A DNA stretch of 64,000 nucleotides from Sphaerotilus hippei (GTDB taxonomy: Bacteria; Pseudomonadota; Gammaproteobacteria; Burkholderiales; Burkholderiaceae_C): positions 19,270-83,269 of the forward strand of contig NZ_QJJS01000012.1 of NCBI RefSeq assembly GCF_003201595.1, written 5' to 3'. Positions 27,945 through 36,009 of the stretch are shown piece after piece. The notes beneath the pieces are model-generated. The model was not told where the DNA came from. It was given only the letters and a program-made list of their open reading frames with translations, and ran no database searches. A program made the translations under genes and the position numbers. Within the stretch, counting starts at the first letter, position 1, and each line of letters starts with the position of its first letter.

Positions 27945-29658
27945 GGTCGGCTTCCTCCAGCGTCACCAGGCCGTCGCAGACCTGCTGCAGCGCGGCTTCG
28001 CGCAGGCTGGGCAGGCCGATGGCCGCGATGTTCTGCATCAGCGCGTCGAGGCCGGCATCGCTGCCCAGCGAGGCCCTCAGGTGCTGTCCGGGATCGAACC
28101 ACTGCGAGATCACGACCTGGCCGTCCTGCCCGGTGTGGTGGCAGGCGGCGCAGCCGGTGCCCCGCACGAAGGCCCAGCCTTCCTCGCGGACGTCGCGGCT
28201 CAGGCCGCTGGCGCGCAGCCGGGCGTCGTCGGGGTCGTCGGTCTCGAGGCAGTGCCGGCACACCGTGCCCAGCAGACGCTGGGCGTACAGCCCGGTCAGC
28301 ACCGATCCCAGCGTGGCCCCGCTGTCCGGCCCGCACAGGTGGCGCAGGCGTTCCCAGGCGCCCGGCACATGGGGCGCGGCCAGGGTCAGCACGACGTTGC
28401 GCCCGCTCAGCGCCTGCTGCAGCGCCCAGGCGGCCAGCGCGGGCGTGTCCACGTCGTCGAGCGCGACCAGGGCCGGGCCGAGGGCCTGGACTTGCGCGTC
28501 CAGCGTGCCGGGCAGGGCGGGCCGGTCGATCACCGTCACCCCGGCCGACCGCAGCGCCGGGTCCGTGTCGCTGCCGGCCCGGTTGGCGGCGCGCACCAGC
28601 AGCATCGATCCGTGCCGGGCGGGCGAGGTCAGCGACGTCAGGCACTGCGACAGCAGTTCGCCCTTGCCCTGGTCGGGCGGGCTGGCCAGCACCAGCAGCC
28701 CGAAGGGCCGGCCCAGCGCCCGGACCAGGCCCGAACGGGTCGTGCCTTCGAGCGGCACCGGCCGGGGCGAGCCGGTCGTGGCGAGGCCGGCCAGCTCGAT
28801 CACGACGCTGCGCTCGCCGGCCTGCCAGGCCAGCAGGCGCACCGGGCAGCACACCGTCCGGTCATGGAAGGGCAGGGGCAGCAGGCCGGCCGTCGGATCG
28901 GCCGCGTGCCAGTCGACCTGCGCATGCAGGTCGGCCAGCACGTCCAGTGCCGCGCCACCGGGCATTTCGCCGATGCGCAGCGTGTTCACCGGGCGGGCCT
29001 GCCAGCCGCTGGTGAACCCGAGGCGCTGCCGCAGCCCGTGGTGGTCGGCCGTCAGGTGCAGGCGCCGGGCGCCGTCGCGCAGCGCGTCGGTCAGCAGCTC
29101 GCGCAAGGGACTGCGTGCGCCGTCGGCCGGTCCGCCGCAGGGCAGGGCCGCTTCCGGCGCGTCGGCGGCGCCGGACAGGTCCGGGCCGGGCGCCGGCCAC
29201 AGCGGCAGCTCGCGAGCGGTGCGTTGCCAGTAGTCGATCAGGTCCTCGTGCGGGGCGACGAACCAGCGGCAGCGGGGCCGGTGGGCGCGCCGGATGCGCG
29301 CTTCCAGCCACCAGCGGGTGCCACGATCGAAGGGGTCGGCCAGCACCAGGTCGGGGCCGCCGTCGTCGCGCCGCAGCGCGACGCACAGGCGCGCCAGCCC
29401 TTCCTGCGGGCCGATCAGGTCGAGGTCGGCCACCCGCACCGGGGCGCTGGCCAGCGCGGCCAGCGGCATGCCGGCGCGCTCGACCAGCCAGCGCCGGTAG
29501 GCCGCCTCGCGGACCGGGCCGGGCGCGTCGGTGGGCAGCCGGACTTCGGCCCGGAAACGTCCGTCCAGCCGCTGCGAGGCCTGCCGGGCGGCCTGCCCGG
29601 CTTCGTCCAGTCCCGATCGGGGTGCGGTGGCCAGGGCGGCGCGTTGCGGTGCGGTCAT
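27922..29658 (-). CDS. Degenerate GspE/PilB-type secretion ATPase
   Basis: 578 residues with the architecture of GspE/PilB ATPases: N-terminal MshEN-like region (about 40-160), a central domain, and the typical C-terminus SLREAALQQVCDGLVTLEEA. A tetracysteine zinc motif is present (CRHC and CAAC). However the Walker A site reads ASPPDQGKGELL (325-336): the Lys remains but the first Gly and the Ser/Thr after Lys are lost. The usual Asp-box and Walker B acidic residues are also not clear; LVALDDVDTPA may be the remnant. It is probably unable to hydrolyse ATP normally. Coupled to the GspL/PilM-like gene. Confidence 0.7.
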   Translation of the reverse strand: MTAPQRAALATAPRSGLDEAGQAARQASQRLDGRFRAEVRLPTDAPGPVREAAYRRWLVERAGMPLAALASAPVRVADLDLIGPQEGLARLCVALRRDDGGPDLVLADPFDRGTRWWLEARIRRAHRPRCRWFVAPHEDLIDYWQRTARELPLWPAPGPDLSGAADAPEAALPCGGPADGARSPLRELLTDALRDGARRLHLTADHHGLRQRLGFTSGWQARPVNTLRIGEMPGGAALDVLADLHAQVDWHAADPTAGLLPLPFHDRTVCCPVRLLAWQAGERSVVIELAGLATTGSPRPVPLEGTTRSGLVRALGRPFGLLVLASPPDQGKGELLSQCLTSLTSPARHGSMLLVRAANRAGSDTDPALRSAGVTVIDRPALPGTLDAQVQALGPALVALDDVDTPALAAWALQQALSGRNVVLTLAAPHVPGAWERLRHLCGPDSGATLGSVLTGLYAQRLLGTVCRHCLETDDPDDARLRASGLSRDVREEGWAFVRGTGCAACHHTGQDGQVVISQWFDPGQHLRASLGSDAGLDALMQNIAAIGLPSLREAALQQVCDGLVTLEEADRVTAVDE

Positions 29659-29790
29659 GTGATCCGGTGGAGTCTCGAAGTCTCAGGGTAGCCGCAGTCG
29701 GGCCGCACCGCCGTCATGTCCCGCCTCGAGAGGGGGCGCGAGCCCCTCGGGCAGGGGAGGTCGCGGCCGTGAAGGACGCAAGATCCCGGT

Positions 29791-30303
29791 TCAGCGCCGG
29801 CCGGCCCGCAGCGCCAGCATCACGCCGGCACTGCCCAGCACGACGAACAGCAGCAGGCTCCACAGCTCGAAGGGCACGCCCAGCACCGACACCGCCGCCT
29901 CGGCGCAGGAGGCCCGCACCTCGAACACCTCCGGCTGCCAGCGGTCCAGTCCCAGTCCGGAGACGATCCGGTCGGCCAGCGTCATCGCGCAGGACGATGA
30001 CTTCGACGCCACCAGGTGCTGGTAGGCCGCGGTGGCCACGCCAGCGGCGCTCAGCGCGGCGAGCACGCCGGCCGACGCGCCGGTCAGGCGCCGGCGCCAA
30101 GCCGACGGGCGTGCGCCGATGCCCAGCGCGGCGATCACCGCCACCAGCGAGATGGCCAGGAAGATCACCCGCTGCAGGATGCACCACGGGCAGGGCTGCA
30201 TGTCGAGCAGGTGCTGGGCGGCCACGGCCGCGGCCACCGCCGCGGCACTGACGGCCGCCAGCGCGAGGAAACCGGCCCGCGCGGCGGTGGGCGAGCCCTT
30301 CAT
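29791..30303 (-). CDS. dsbB: Disulfide bond formation protein DsbB
   Basis: Inner-membrane quinone reductase that reoxidises DsbA. The 170-residue protein has four helices, the first Cys pair in QPCPWCILQR (Cys-38, Cys-41) and the second pair at Cys-105 (SSSCAMTL) and Cys-133 (RASCAEA). The ATG at 30303 overlaps the stop of the RidA-like gene in ATGA. Length and spacing fit the family. The frame stays open far upstream but only as an overlap with the RidA gene. Confidence 0.9.
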   Translation of the reverse strand: MKGSPTAARAGFLALAAVSAAAVAAAVAAQHLLDMQPCPWCILQRVIFLAISLVAVIAALGIGARPSAWRRRLTGASAGVLAALSAAGVATAAYQHLVASKSSSCAMTLADRIVSGLGLDRWQPEVFEVRASCAEAAVSVLGVPFELWSLLLFVVLGSAGVMLALRAGRR

Positions 30304-30758
30304 TGCACTTCGGCGATCAGCTCGATCTCGACGCAGGCCCCCAGCGGGATCTGCGCGACGCCGAAGGCGCTGCGCGCGTGCGCGCCGATCTCCGGGCCGA
30401 ACACCTCGGCCAGCAGTTCGGAGGCGCCGTTGGTCACCAGGTGCTGCTCGGTGTAGGTGGGCGTGCTGTTGACCAGCGACATCACCTTGACGATGCGGCG
30501 CACCCGGCCCAGGTCGCCGACCGCGGCCTGCAGCGTGCCCATCAGCTCGATGGCGATGGCCCGCGCGGCCAGCTTGCCGGTGGCGGTGTCCATGTCCAGC
30601 CCGAGCTGGCCCACCCAGGGCTTGCCATCCCGCCGGGCGATGTGGCCGGAGAGGAAGACGAGGTTGCCGGTGCGCACGAACGGCACGTAGGCCGCAGCCG
30701 GTGCAGCGACGGGGGGCAGTTCGATGCCGAGGTTCTTCAGGCGGTCTTGGATGCTCAT
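30300..30758 (-). CDS. RidA/YjgF-family protein
   Basis: Reactive enamine/imine deaminase-like protein, 152 residues from ATG 30758: NLVFLSGHIARRDGKP, GKLAARAIAIELMGTLQAAVGDL, VKVMSLVNSTPTYTEQH and ARSAFGVAQIPLGACVEIELIAEV. The Arg equivalent of RidA's catalytic Arg is in HARSAFG. It is of the slightly longer RidA subgroup (extra N-terminal helix) rather than the 128-residue RidA. Operonic with dsbB; divergent from comEC with a 116-base gap. Confidence 0.85.
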   Translation of the reverse strand: MSIQDRLKNLGIELPPVAAPAAAYVPFVRTGNLVFLSGHIARRDGKPWVGQLGLDMDTATGKLAARAIAIELMGTLQAAVGDLGRVRRIVKVMSLVNSTPTYTEQHLVTNGASELLAEVFGPEIGAHARSAFGVAQIPLGACVEIELIAEVQ

Positions 30759-30874
30759 CGGGGGGTCTGGTCGGTTGATGCCCGTCTTTCGGGCGATGGA
30801 TTTTGAATCGTACACCGGCCACAGTGGGCGGGCGGGCGCCGGTCGCGGCCGTGACGGGGGCGGGGTGGAGATCG

Positions 30875-33388
30875 ATGGGCACACAGGCGCTTTCACGGGT
30901 CGGTGGCGGGCGCCGTGCCGCGCTGGCGCTGGGCTGGCTCGGCGGCACGGGCTGGCAGCTGCACGGCGCGTCCGTCGTCCCTCTTGCCGCCTCGGCGGGG
31001 ATGGTCGGCCTGCTGCTGCTGGCCGGGGTGCTGCTGCACGCGTGGTGCCGCCGGCGCGAGCGTGGGTGGACGGCGGTGTGGCTGTGCCTGCTGCTGGGGG
31101 CGGGCCTGGGCTGGGCCCAGACCGACTGGCGGGCCGCCCGGCGGCTGGCGGTGGTGCTGCCGCCCGCGCTCGAGGGTCAGGCCCTGGCGGTCGTGGGCCG
31201 GGTGGTGGCGCTGCCGGCCCGCACCGGGGACGGCGTGCGTTTCCTGTTCGAGATCGAGTCCTTCGACCGGCCGGTGCCCGATACCATGCCCCGGCGCGTG
31301 ATGCTGAGCTGGTTCGTCCCGTCCTGGGGGCTGCCGGGGCAGCCGGCGCCGCAGGACCTGGCCGCCGGTCAGCGCTGGCGCCTGGAGGTCCGGCTGCGTC
31401 AGCCCCATGGCGCGATCAACCCCGGCGGCTTCGACCGCGAGCTCTGGCTGTTCGAGCAGGACGTGCGGGCCACCGGCTCGGTGCGCACCGGCAAGTCGGC
31501 CCGGGCGCAGCGCCTGGAGGCGGGGGTCTGCTGCGCCCTCGAGCGCTACCGCCAGCGCGTGCGCGAGGCCCTGGAGCGCCGGCTCGGGGACACGCCGCAG
31601 GCGGGGGTGCTGGCGGCCCTGAGCGTTGGTGACCAGTCGGCGATCGATCGTGCCGACTGGGCGGTGTTCCGCCTGACCGGCGTGGCCCACCTGATGGCCA
31701 TCAGCGGCCTGCACATCACGATGCTGGCCTGGCTGGCGGCGCGCCTGGCCGCCTGGGGCTGGCGGCGCAGCCGGCGGCTGTGCTGGTGCGTGCCGGCCCC
31801 GCTGGCCGGCGCCTGGGCGGGGGTGGTGCTGGCCATCGCCTATGCGCTGCTGGCGGGCTGGGGCGTGCCGGCCCAGCGCACCGTGTGCATGCTGGTGGCC
31901 TGGCAGGTCTGGCGCACCGCCGGGCTGCGCTCCTCCGCGGCGGGGCAGTGGCTGCTGGCCGCGCTGGTGGTGGCCGTGGCCGATCCGTGGGCGCTGCTGC
32001 AGGCCGGTTTCTGGCTGTCCTTCATCGCGGTCGGGCTGCTGATGGGCTCGGGTGGCGTCGGCGAGGGCATCGACCGGCGCGAGCCGTCCGGGGGAGATCC
32101 GGGGCCGGCGTGGCCGGCGCGTGCGGGGCGGCTGGTCCGCGAGGGGCTGCACAGTCAGTGGGTCGCCAGCATCGGCCTGGCGCCCTGGACGCTGCTGCTG
32201 TTCCAGCAGCTGTCGCTGGTGGGGCTGCTGGCCAATCTGGTGGCCGTGCCGGTCGTGACCTGGCTGGTGACCCCGCTGGCGCTGCTGGGCCTGTTCTGGT
32301 CGGGCAGCTGGGTGCTGGCCGCCGCGCCGCTCGAAGGGTTGATGGCCGCCCTGTCGTGGCTGTCGACCTGGCCCTGGGCGGCCTGGTCCGCCCCGGCCGC
32401 GCCGGTCTGGGCCAGCGTGGCCGGGCTGATCGGCGGCGGGCTGATGGTGGCCCCGCTGCCCGTGACGATGCGGGGTGTCGGCCTGCTGCTGACGCTGCCG
32501 ATGCTGTGGCCGGCCGTGCCGGGCCCGGCGGCAGGCGAGTTCGACGTGCTCGTGCCCGACGTGGGTCAGGGCAACGCCGTGCTGGTGCGCACGGCGACCC
32601 ATGCCCTGCTCTATGACACCGGGCCGGCCTGGGCGCGGGGCGCGGGTGCGGGCGAGCTGATCCTGGTGCCGCTGCTGCGCCGCCTGGGCGTGGGGCGCCT
32701 GGATGCGCTGGTGCTGTCCCACCGCGACAGCGACCACACGGGCGGAGCCGAGGCGGTGATTCACTCTCTTGGTGCATACCACCTGTTCTCCTCGCTCGAA
32801 GCCGGGCATGCTCTGCGGGGCAGGGCACCACATCAGTGGTGTTCGCGGGGTCTGCGCTGGCAATGGGACGGGGTGAGTTTCGAGTTTCTTCATCCATCGG
32901 CCGACCTGGCCGGCCAGGGGATCGAGGCCGTGCGGCCGGGACGCTCCAATGCCCGTTCCTGCGTGTTGCAGATCCGCAATGCATCCCGGTCCGTCTTGTT
33001 GACCGGCGACATGGAACGTGAGCAGGAGCTCACGCTGTTACAGGCGCCAACACTGAAAATTCGAACCGATGTCATGCTGGTACCGCATCATGGAAGTCGC
33101 ACGTCTTCCAGCGATGAATGGCTGCGAGCGGTGAAACCGGACGTTGCGGTGGTCCAGGCGGGCTACCTCAATCGTTACGGGCATCCGGCGGCCGAGGTCA
33201 TGGCTCGATATGGCGCGCACGGTATTGGTGTGATCCGCACGGATTCGTGCGGAGCCTGGCGCTGGAGCAGCACGAATGCGCGTTTTTCGTGCACGAGGGT
33301 CGAGACCCCCCGGTATTGGCGTGCCCTGCTTCGGGGCGATGGCCCTGAATTTGCTAAGACCCTGTCATTCGACAACACAGAACCATGA
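30875..33388 (+). CDS. comEC: DNA internalisation protein ComEC/Rec2
   Basis: Inner-membrane channel and nuclease-like protein for uptake of transforming DNA. 837 residues from ATG 30875 (GGAG 4 bases before): N-terminal DUF4131 region, the competence transmembrane domain with DQSAIDRADWAVFRLTGVAHLMAISGLHI, and a C-terminal metallo-beta-lactamase domain (LSHRDSDHTGGAEAV; HHGSRTSSS). From about 32760 the codon use shifts to more A/T at third positions, and this continues into the first 30 codons of the next gene. Its stop overlaps that gene in ATGA. Confidence 0.93.
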   Translation: MGTQALSRVGGGRRAALALGWLGGTGWQLHGASVVPLAASAGMVGLLLLAGVLLHAWCRRRERGWTAVWLCLLLGAGLGWAQTDWRAARRLAVVLPPALEGQALAVVGRVVALPARTGDGVRFLFEIESFDRPVPDTMPRRVMLSWFVPSWGLPGQPAPQDLAAGQRWRLEVRLRQPHGAINPGGFDRELWLFEQDVRATGSVRTGKSARAQRLEAGVCCALERYRQRVREALERRLGDTPQAGVLAALSVGDQSAIDRADWAVFRLTGVAHLMAISGLHITMLAWLAARLAAWGWRRSRRLCWCVPAPLAGAWAGVVLAIAYALLAGWGVPAQRTVCMLVAWQVWRTAGLRSSAAGQWLLAALVVAVADPWALLQAGFWLSFIAVGLLMGSGGVGEGIDRREPSGGDPGPAWPARAGRLVREGLHSQWVASIGLAPWTLLLFQQLSLVGLLANLVAVPVVTWLVTPLALLGLFWSGSWVLAAAPLEGLMAALSWLSTWPWAAWSAPAAPVWASVAGLIGGGLMVAPLPVTMRGVGLLLTLPMLWPAVPGPAAGEFDVLVPDVGQGNAVLVRTATHALLYDTGPAWARGAGAGELILVPLLRRLGVGRLDALVLSHRDSDHTGGAEAVIHSLGAYHLFSSLEAGHALRGRAPHQWCSRGLRWQWDGVSFEFLHPSADLAGQGIEAVRPGRSNARSCVLQIRNASRSVLLTGDMEREQELTLLQAPTLKIRTDVMLVPHHGSRTSSSDEWLRAVKPDVAVVQAGYLNRYGHPAAEVMARYGAHGIGVIRTDSCGAWRWSSTNARFSCTRVETPRYWRALLRGDGPEFAKTLSFDNTEP

Positions 33389-34821
33389 GACCAATGTTTG
33401 ACGAAATGTATGCCTCCGGCACAGAAGTTCGGGATCACTACAGAAACTACGGTCGCTGGTTGGCTGAGCAGCCCGAAGATGTGATGCGCATCCGCCGTGA
33501 AGAGGCGGAGATGATCTTCCGCCGCGTGGGGATCACCTTCGCGGTCTACGGCGACAAGGACAGCGGCGAGGGCACCGAACGCCTGATCCCGTTCGACCTG
33601 ATCCCCCGTGTCATTCCCGCCGCCGAATGGCGGGAGATGGAAAAAGGGCTGCGACAGCGCGTGACCGCCCTGAACCGCTTCATCCACGACGTCTACCACG
33701 ACCAGGAGATCGTCAAGGCGGGCCTGGTGCCCCGGGAGCAGATCCTCAACAACGCGCAGTTCCGCCCCGAGATGATCGGCGTGGACGTGCCCGGGGGCAT
33801 CTACTCCCACATCGCCGGCATCGACATCGTGCGTGCGGCCAACCCGGATGGCAGCGGCACCTACTACGTGCTCGAGGACAACCTGCGGGTGCCCAGCGGC
33901 GTGAGCTACATGCTCGAGAACCGCAAGATGATGATGCGGCTCTTTCCCGAGCTGTTCGCCTCCAACAAGGTCGCCCCGGTGGCGCACTACCCCGACCTGC
34001 TGCTCGAGACGCTGCGCAGCGTGGCGCCCAACGGCGTCAACGACCCGACGGTGGTGGTGCTGACGCCGGGCATGTACAACTCGGCCTACTTCGAGCACGC
34101 CTTCCTCGCCCAGCAGATGGGCGTGGAGCTGGTCGAGGGCAAGGACCTGTTCGTCAAGGACCACTTCGTCTTCATGCGCACGACGCGCGGCCCGCGCCGT
34201 GTCGACGTGATCTACCGCCGCCTCGACGACGACTTCCTCGATCCCCAGGCCTTCCGTGCGGACTCGACGCTGGGCTGCGCCGGCCTGCTGTCGGCCTACC
34301 GCGCCGGCAACGTGACGCTGTCCAACGGCATCGGCACCGGCGTGGCCGACGACAAGTCGATCTACGCCTACGTGCCCAAGATGATCGAGTTCTACCTGGG
34401 CGAGAAGCCGATCCTGCAGAACGTGCCGACCTACCTCTGCCGCGAGGCGGATGACCTGAAGTACGTGCTCGACCACCTCGACGAGCTGGTGGTCAAGGAG
34501 GTGCACGGCGCCGGCGGCTACGGCATGCTGGTGGGTCCGGCGGCGACCCAGGCCGAGATCGCGACCTTCCGCCAGCACCTGCTGGCCAATCCCGGCAACT
34601 ACATCGCCCAGCCGACGCTGAGCCTGTCGACCTGCCCGACCTACGTCGAGTCCGGCATCGCCCCGCGTCACATCGACCTGCGCCCCTTCGTGCTGTCGGG
34701 TCGCAACGAGGTGCAGATGGTGCCGGGCGGCCTGACCCGCGTGGCCCTGAAGGAGGGCTCGCTGGTGGTCAACTCGTCGCAGGGCGGTGGCACCAAGGAC
34801 ACCTGGGTGCTGGAAGCCTGA
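33385..34821 (+). CDS. Circularly permuted ATP-grasp protein (type 2)
   Basis: 478-residue protein of the DUF404/DUF407 family, a circularly permuted ATP-grasp predicted to ligate a carboxylate to an amine using ATP. Seen: TFAVYGDKD, ERLIPFDLIPRVIPAAEW, NRFIHDVYHDQEI, NLRVPSGVSYMLENR, VVLTPGMYNSAYFEHAFLA, ELVVKEVHGAGGYGMLVGP and RPFVLSGRNEVQMVPGGLTRVA. ATG 33385 overlaps the comEC stop; a second ATG lies at 33394. It leads the cluster with alpha-E and transglutaminase genes described in comparative genomics (Iyer and colleagues) as an amidoligase system of unknown product. Confidence 0.9.
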   Translation: MRPMFDEMYASGTEVRDHYRNYGRWLAEQPEDVMRIRREEAEMIFRRVGITFAVYGDKDSGEGTERLIPFDLIPRVIPAAEWREMEKGLRQRVTALNRFIHDVYHDQEIVKAGLVPREQILNNAQFRPEMIGVDVPGGIYSHIAGIDIVRAANPDGSGTYYVLEDNLRVPSGVSYMLENRKMMMRLFPELFASNKVAPVAHYPDLLLETLRSVAPNGVNDPTVVVLTPGMYNSAYFEHAFLAQQMGVELVEGKDLFVKDHFVFMRTTRGPRRVDVIYRRLDDDFLDPQAFRADSTLGCAGLLSAYRAGNVTLSNGIGTGVADDKSIYAYVPKMIEFYLGEKPILQNVPTYLCREADDLKYVLDHLDELVVKEVHGAGGYGMLVGPAATQAEIATFRQHLLANPGNYIAQPTLSLSTCPTYVESGIAPRHIDLRPFVLSGRNEVQMVPGGLTRVALKEGSLVVNSSQGGGTKDTWVLEA

Positions 34822-34952
34822 GGTGGCGGTCGGCCTGATCCTTTCCTTTCCCTTTTCCCGGGCGGGGTGCCAGCGAGGCATCTCCGCTCATGAACATCAA
34901 GTCCAAGCAGAGACCGGTGCGGCAGTGAACGCCCGGTCCGGAGATGCGCCCC

Positions 34953-35909
34953 ATGCTGTCAAGAACCGCTGATCACCTCTTCTGGATGGCCCGCTACATG
35001 GAGCGGGCCGAGAACACCGCGCGCATGCTGGACGTCAACTACCAGACGGCCCTGCTGCCCCAGTCCGAGGCGGTGGCCGAGCAGGGCTGGCGCGGCCTGC
35101 TGAGCATCTCCGAGCTGAGCGGCGACTACGCCAGCCGCTACGGCGACATCGATGCCCGCAGCGTCATGAACTTCATGGTCAGCGACGAGAAGAACCCGTC
35201 GTCCATCGTGCGCTGCCTGCACGCCGCCCGCGAGAACGCCCGTGCGGTGCGGGGCGCGCTGACCACCGAGGTCTGGGAGACCACCAACCAGACCTGGCTG
35301 GAGTTCAACCGCATGCTGCGCGACAGCGCCTTCGAGCGTGACCCCGGGCCGCTCTACGAGTGGGTCAAGTTCCGCTCGCACCTGTCGCGTGGGGTCCAGG
35401 TCGGCACCATGCTGCAGGACGAGGCGCTGCATTTCGTGCGCATCGGCACCTTCCTGGAGCGCTCGGACAACACCGCCCGACTGCTCGACGTCAAGTTCCA
35501 CGCCGTCGAGAGCGATTTCTACGGCGCGGCCGAGGCCCGTGATCAGGAGTACGACTTCTATCACTGGTCGGCCATCCTGCGTTCGGTCTCGGGCTTCGAG
35601 GTCTACCGCAAGGTCTACCGCAACGTCATCCAGCCCGAGAAGGTCGCCGAACTGCTGATCCTGCGTCCCGACATGCCACGCTCGCTGGCCGCCTGCATGA
35701 ACGAGGTGGTGGTCAACCTGTCGCTGGTGGCCAGCGAACAGTCCTCCGAGACCCTGCGCCGGGCCGGTCGCCTGCGCGCCGACCTCGAGTACGGCCGCAT
35801 CGACGAGATCCTGGCCACCGGACTCCATGCCTACCTGACCCAGTTCCTCGACCGTGTCGGGGCCCTGGGCCTGGGCATCAGTCGCGACTTCCTGGTAGCG
35901 GTGCACTGA
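34953..35909 (+). CDS. Alpha-E domain protein
   Basis: All-helical protein (DUF403/Alpha-E), 318 residues from ATG 34953, with the signature LSRTADHLFWMARYMERAEN at the start. Always linked to circularly permuted ATP-grasp genes; the conserved Glu-rich helices suggest a metal-independent scaffold or a substrate-binding role, but no activity is proven. GGAG lies 9 bases before the ATG; the earlier ATG at 34944 has that GGAG directly abutting it. Gap of 131 bases after the ATP-grasp gene. Confidence 0.88.
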   Translation: MLSRTADHLFWMARYMERAENTARMLDVNYQTALLPQSEAVAEQGWRGLLSISELSGDYASRYGDIDARSVMNFMVSDEKNPSSIVRCLHAARENARAVRGALTTEVWETTNQTWLEFNRMLRDSAFERDPGPLYEWVKFRSHLSRGVQVGTMLQDEALHFVRIGTFLERSDNTARLLDVKFHAVESDFYGAAEARDQEYDFYHWSAILRSVSGFEVYRKVYRNVIQPEKVAELLILRPDMPRSLAACMNEVVVNLSLVASEQSSETLRRAGRLRADLEYGRIDEILATGLHAYLTQFLDRVGALGLGISRDFLVAVH

Positions 35910-36009
35910 TCGGCGGCCGTGCCGCGGCCGGTCCCCGCCAAGCGGGGGCCGCGGCACTGTCATCGATTCCGACCACACTCGCTCCGACAACATCACACAG
36001 GGTCCATCC

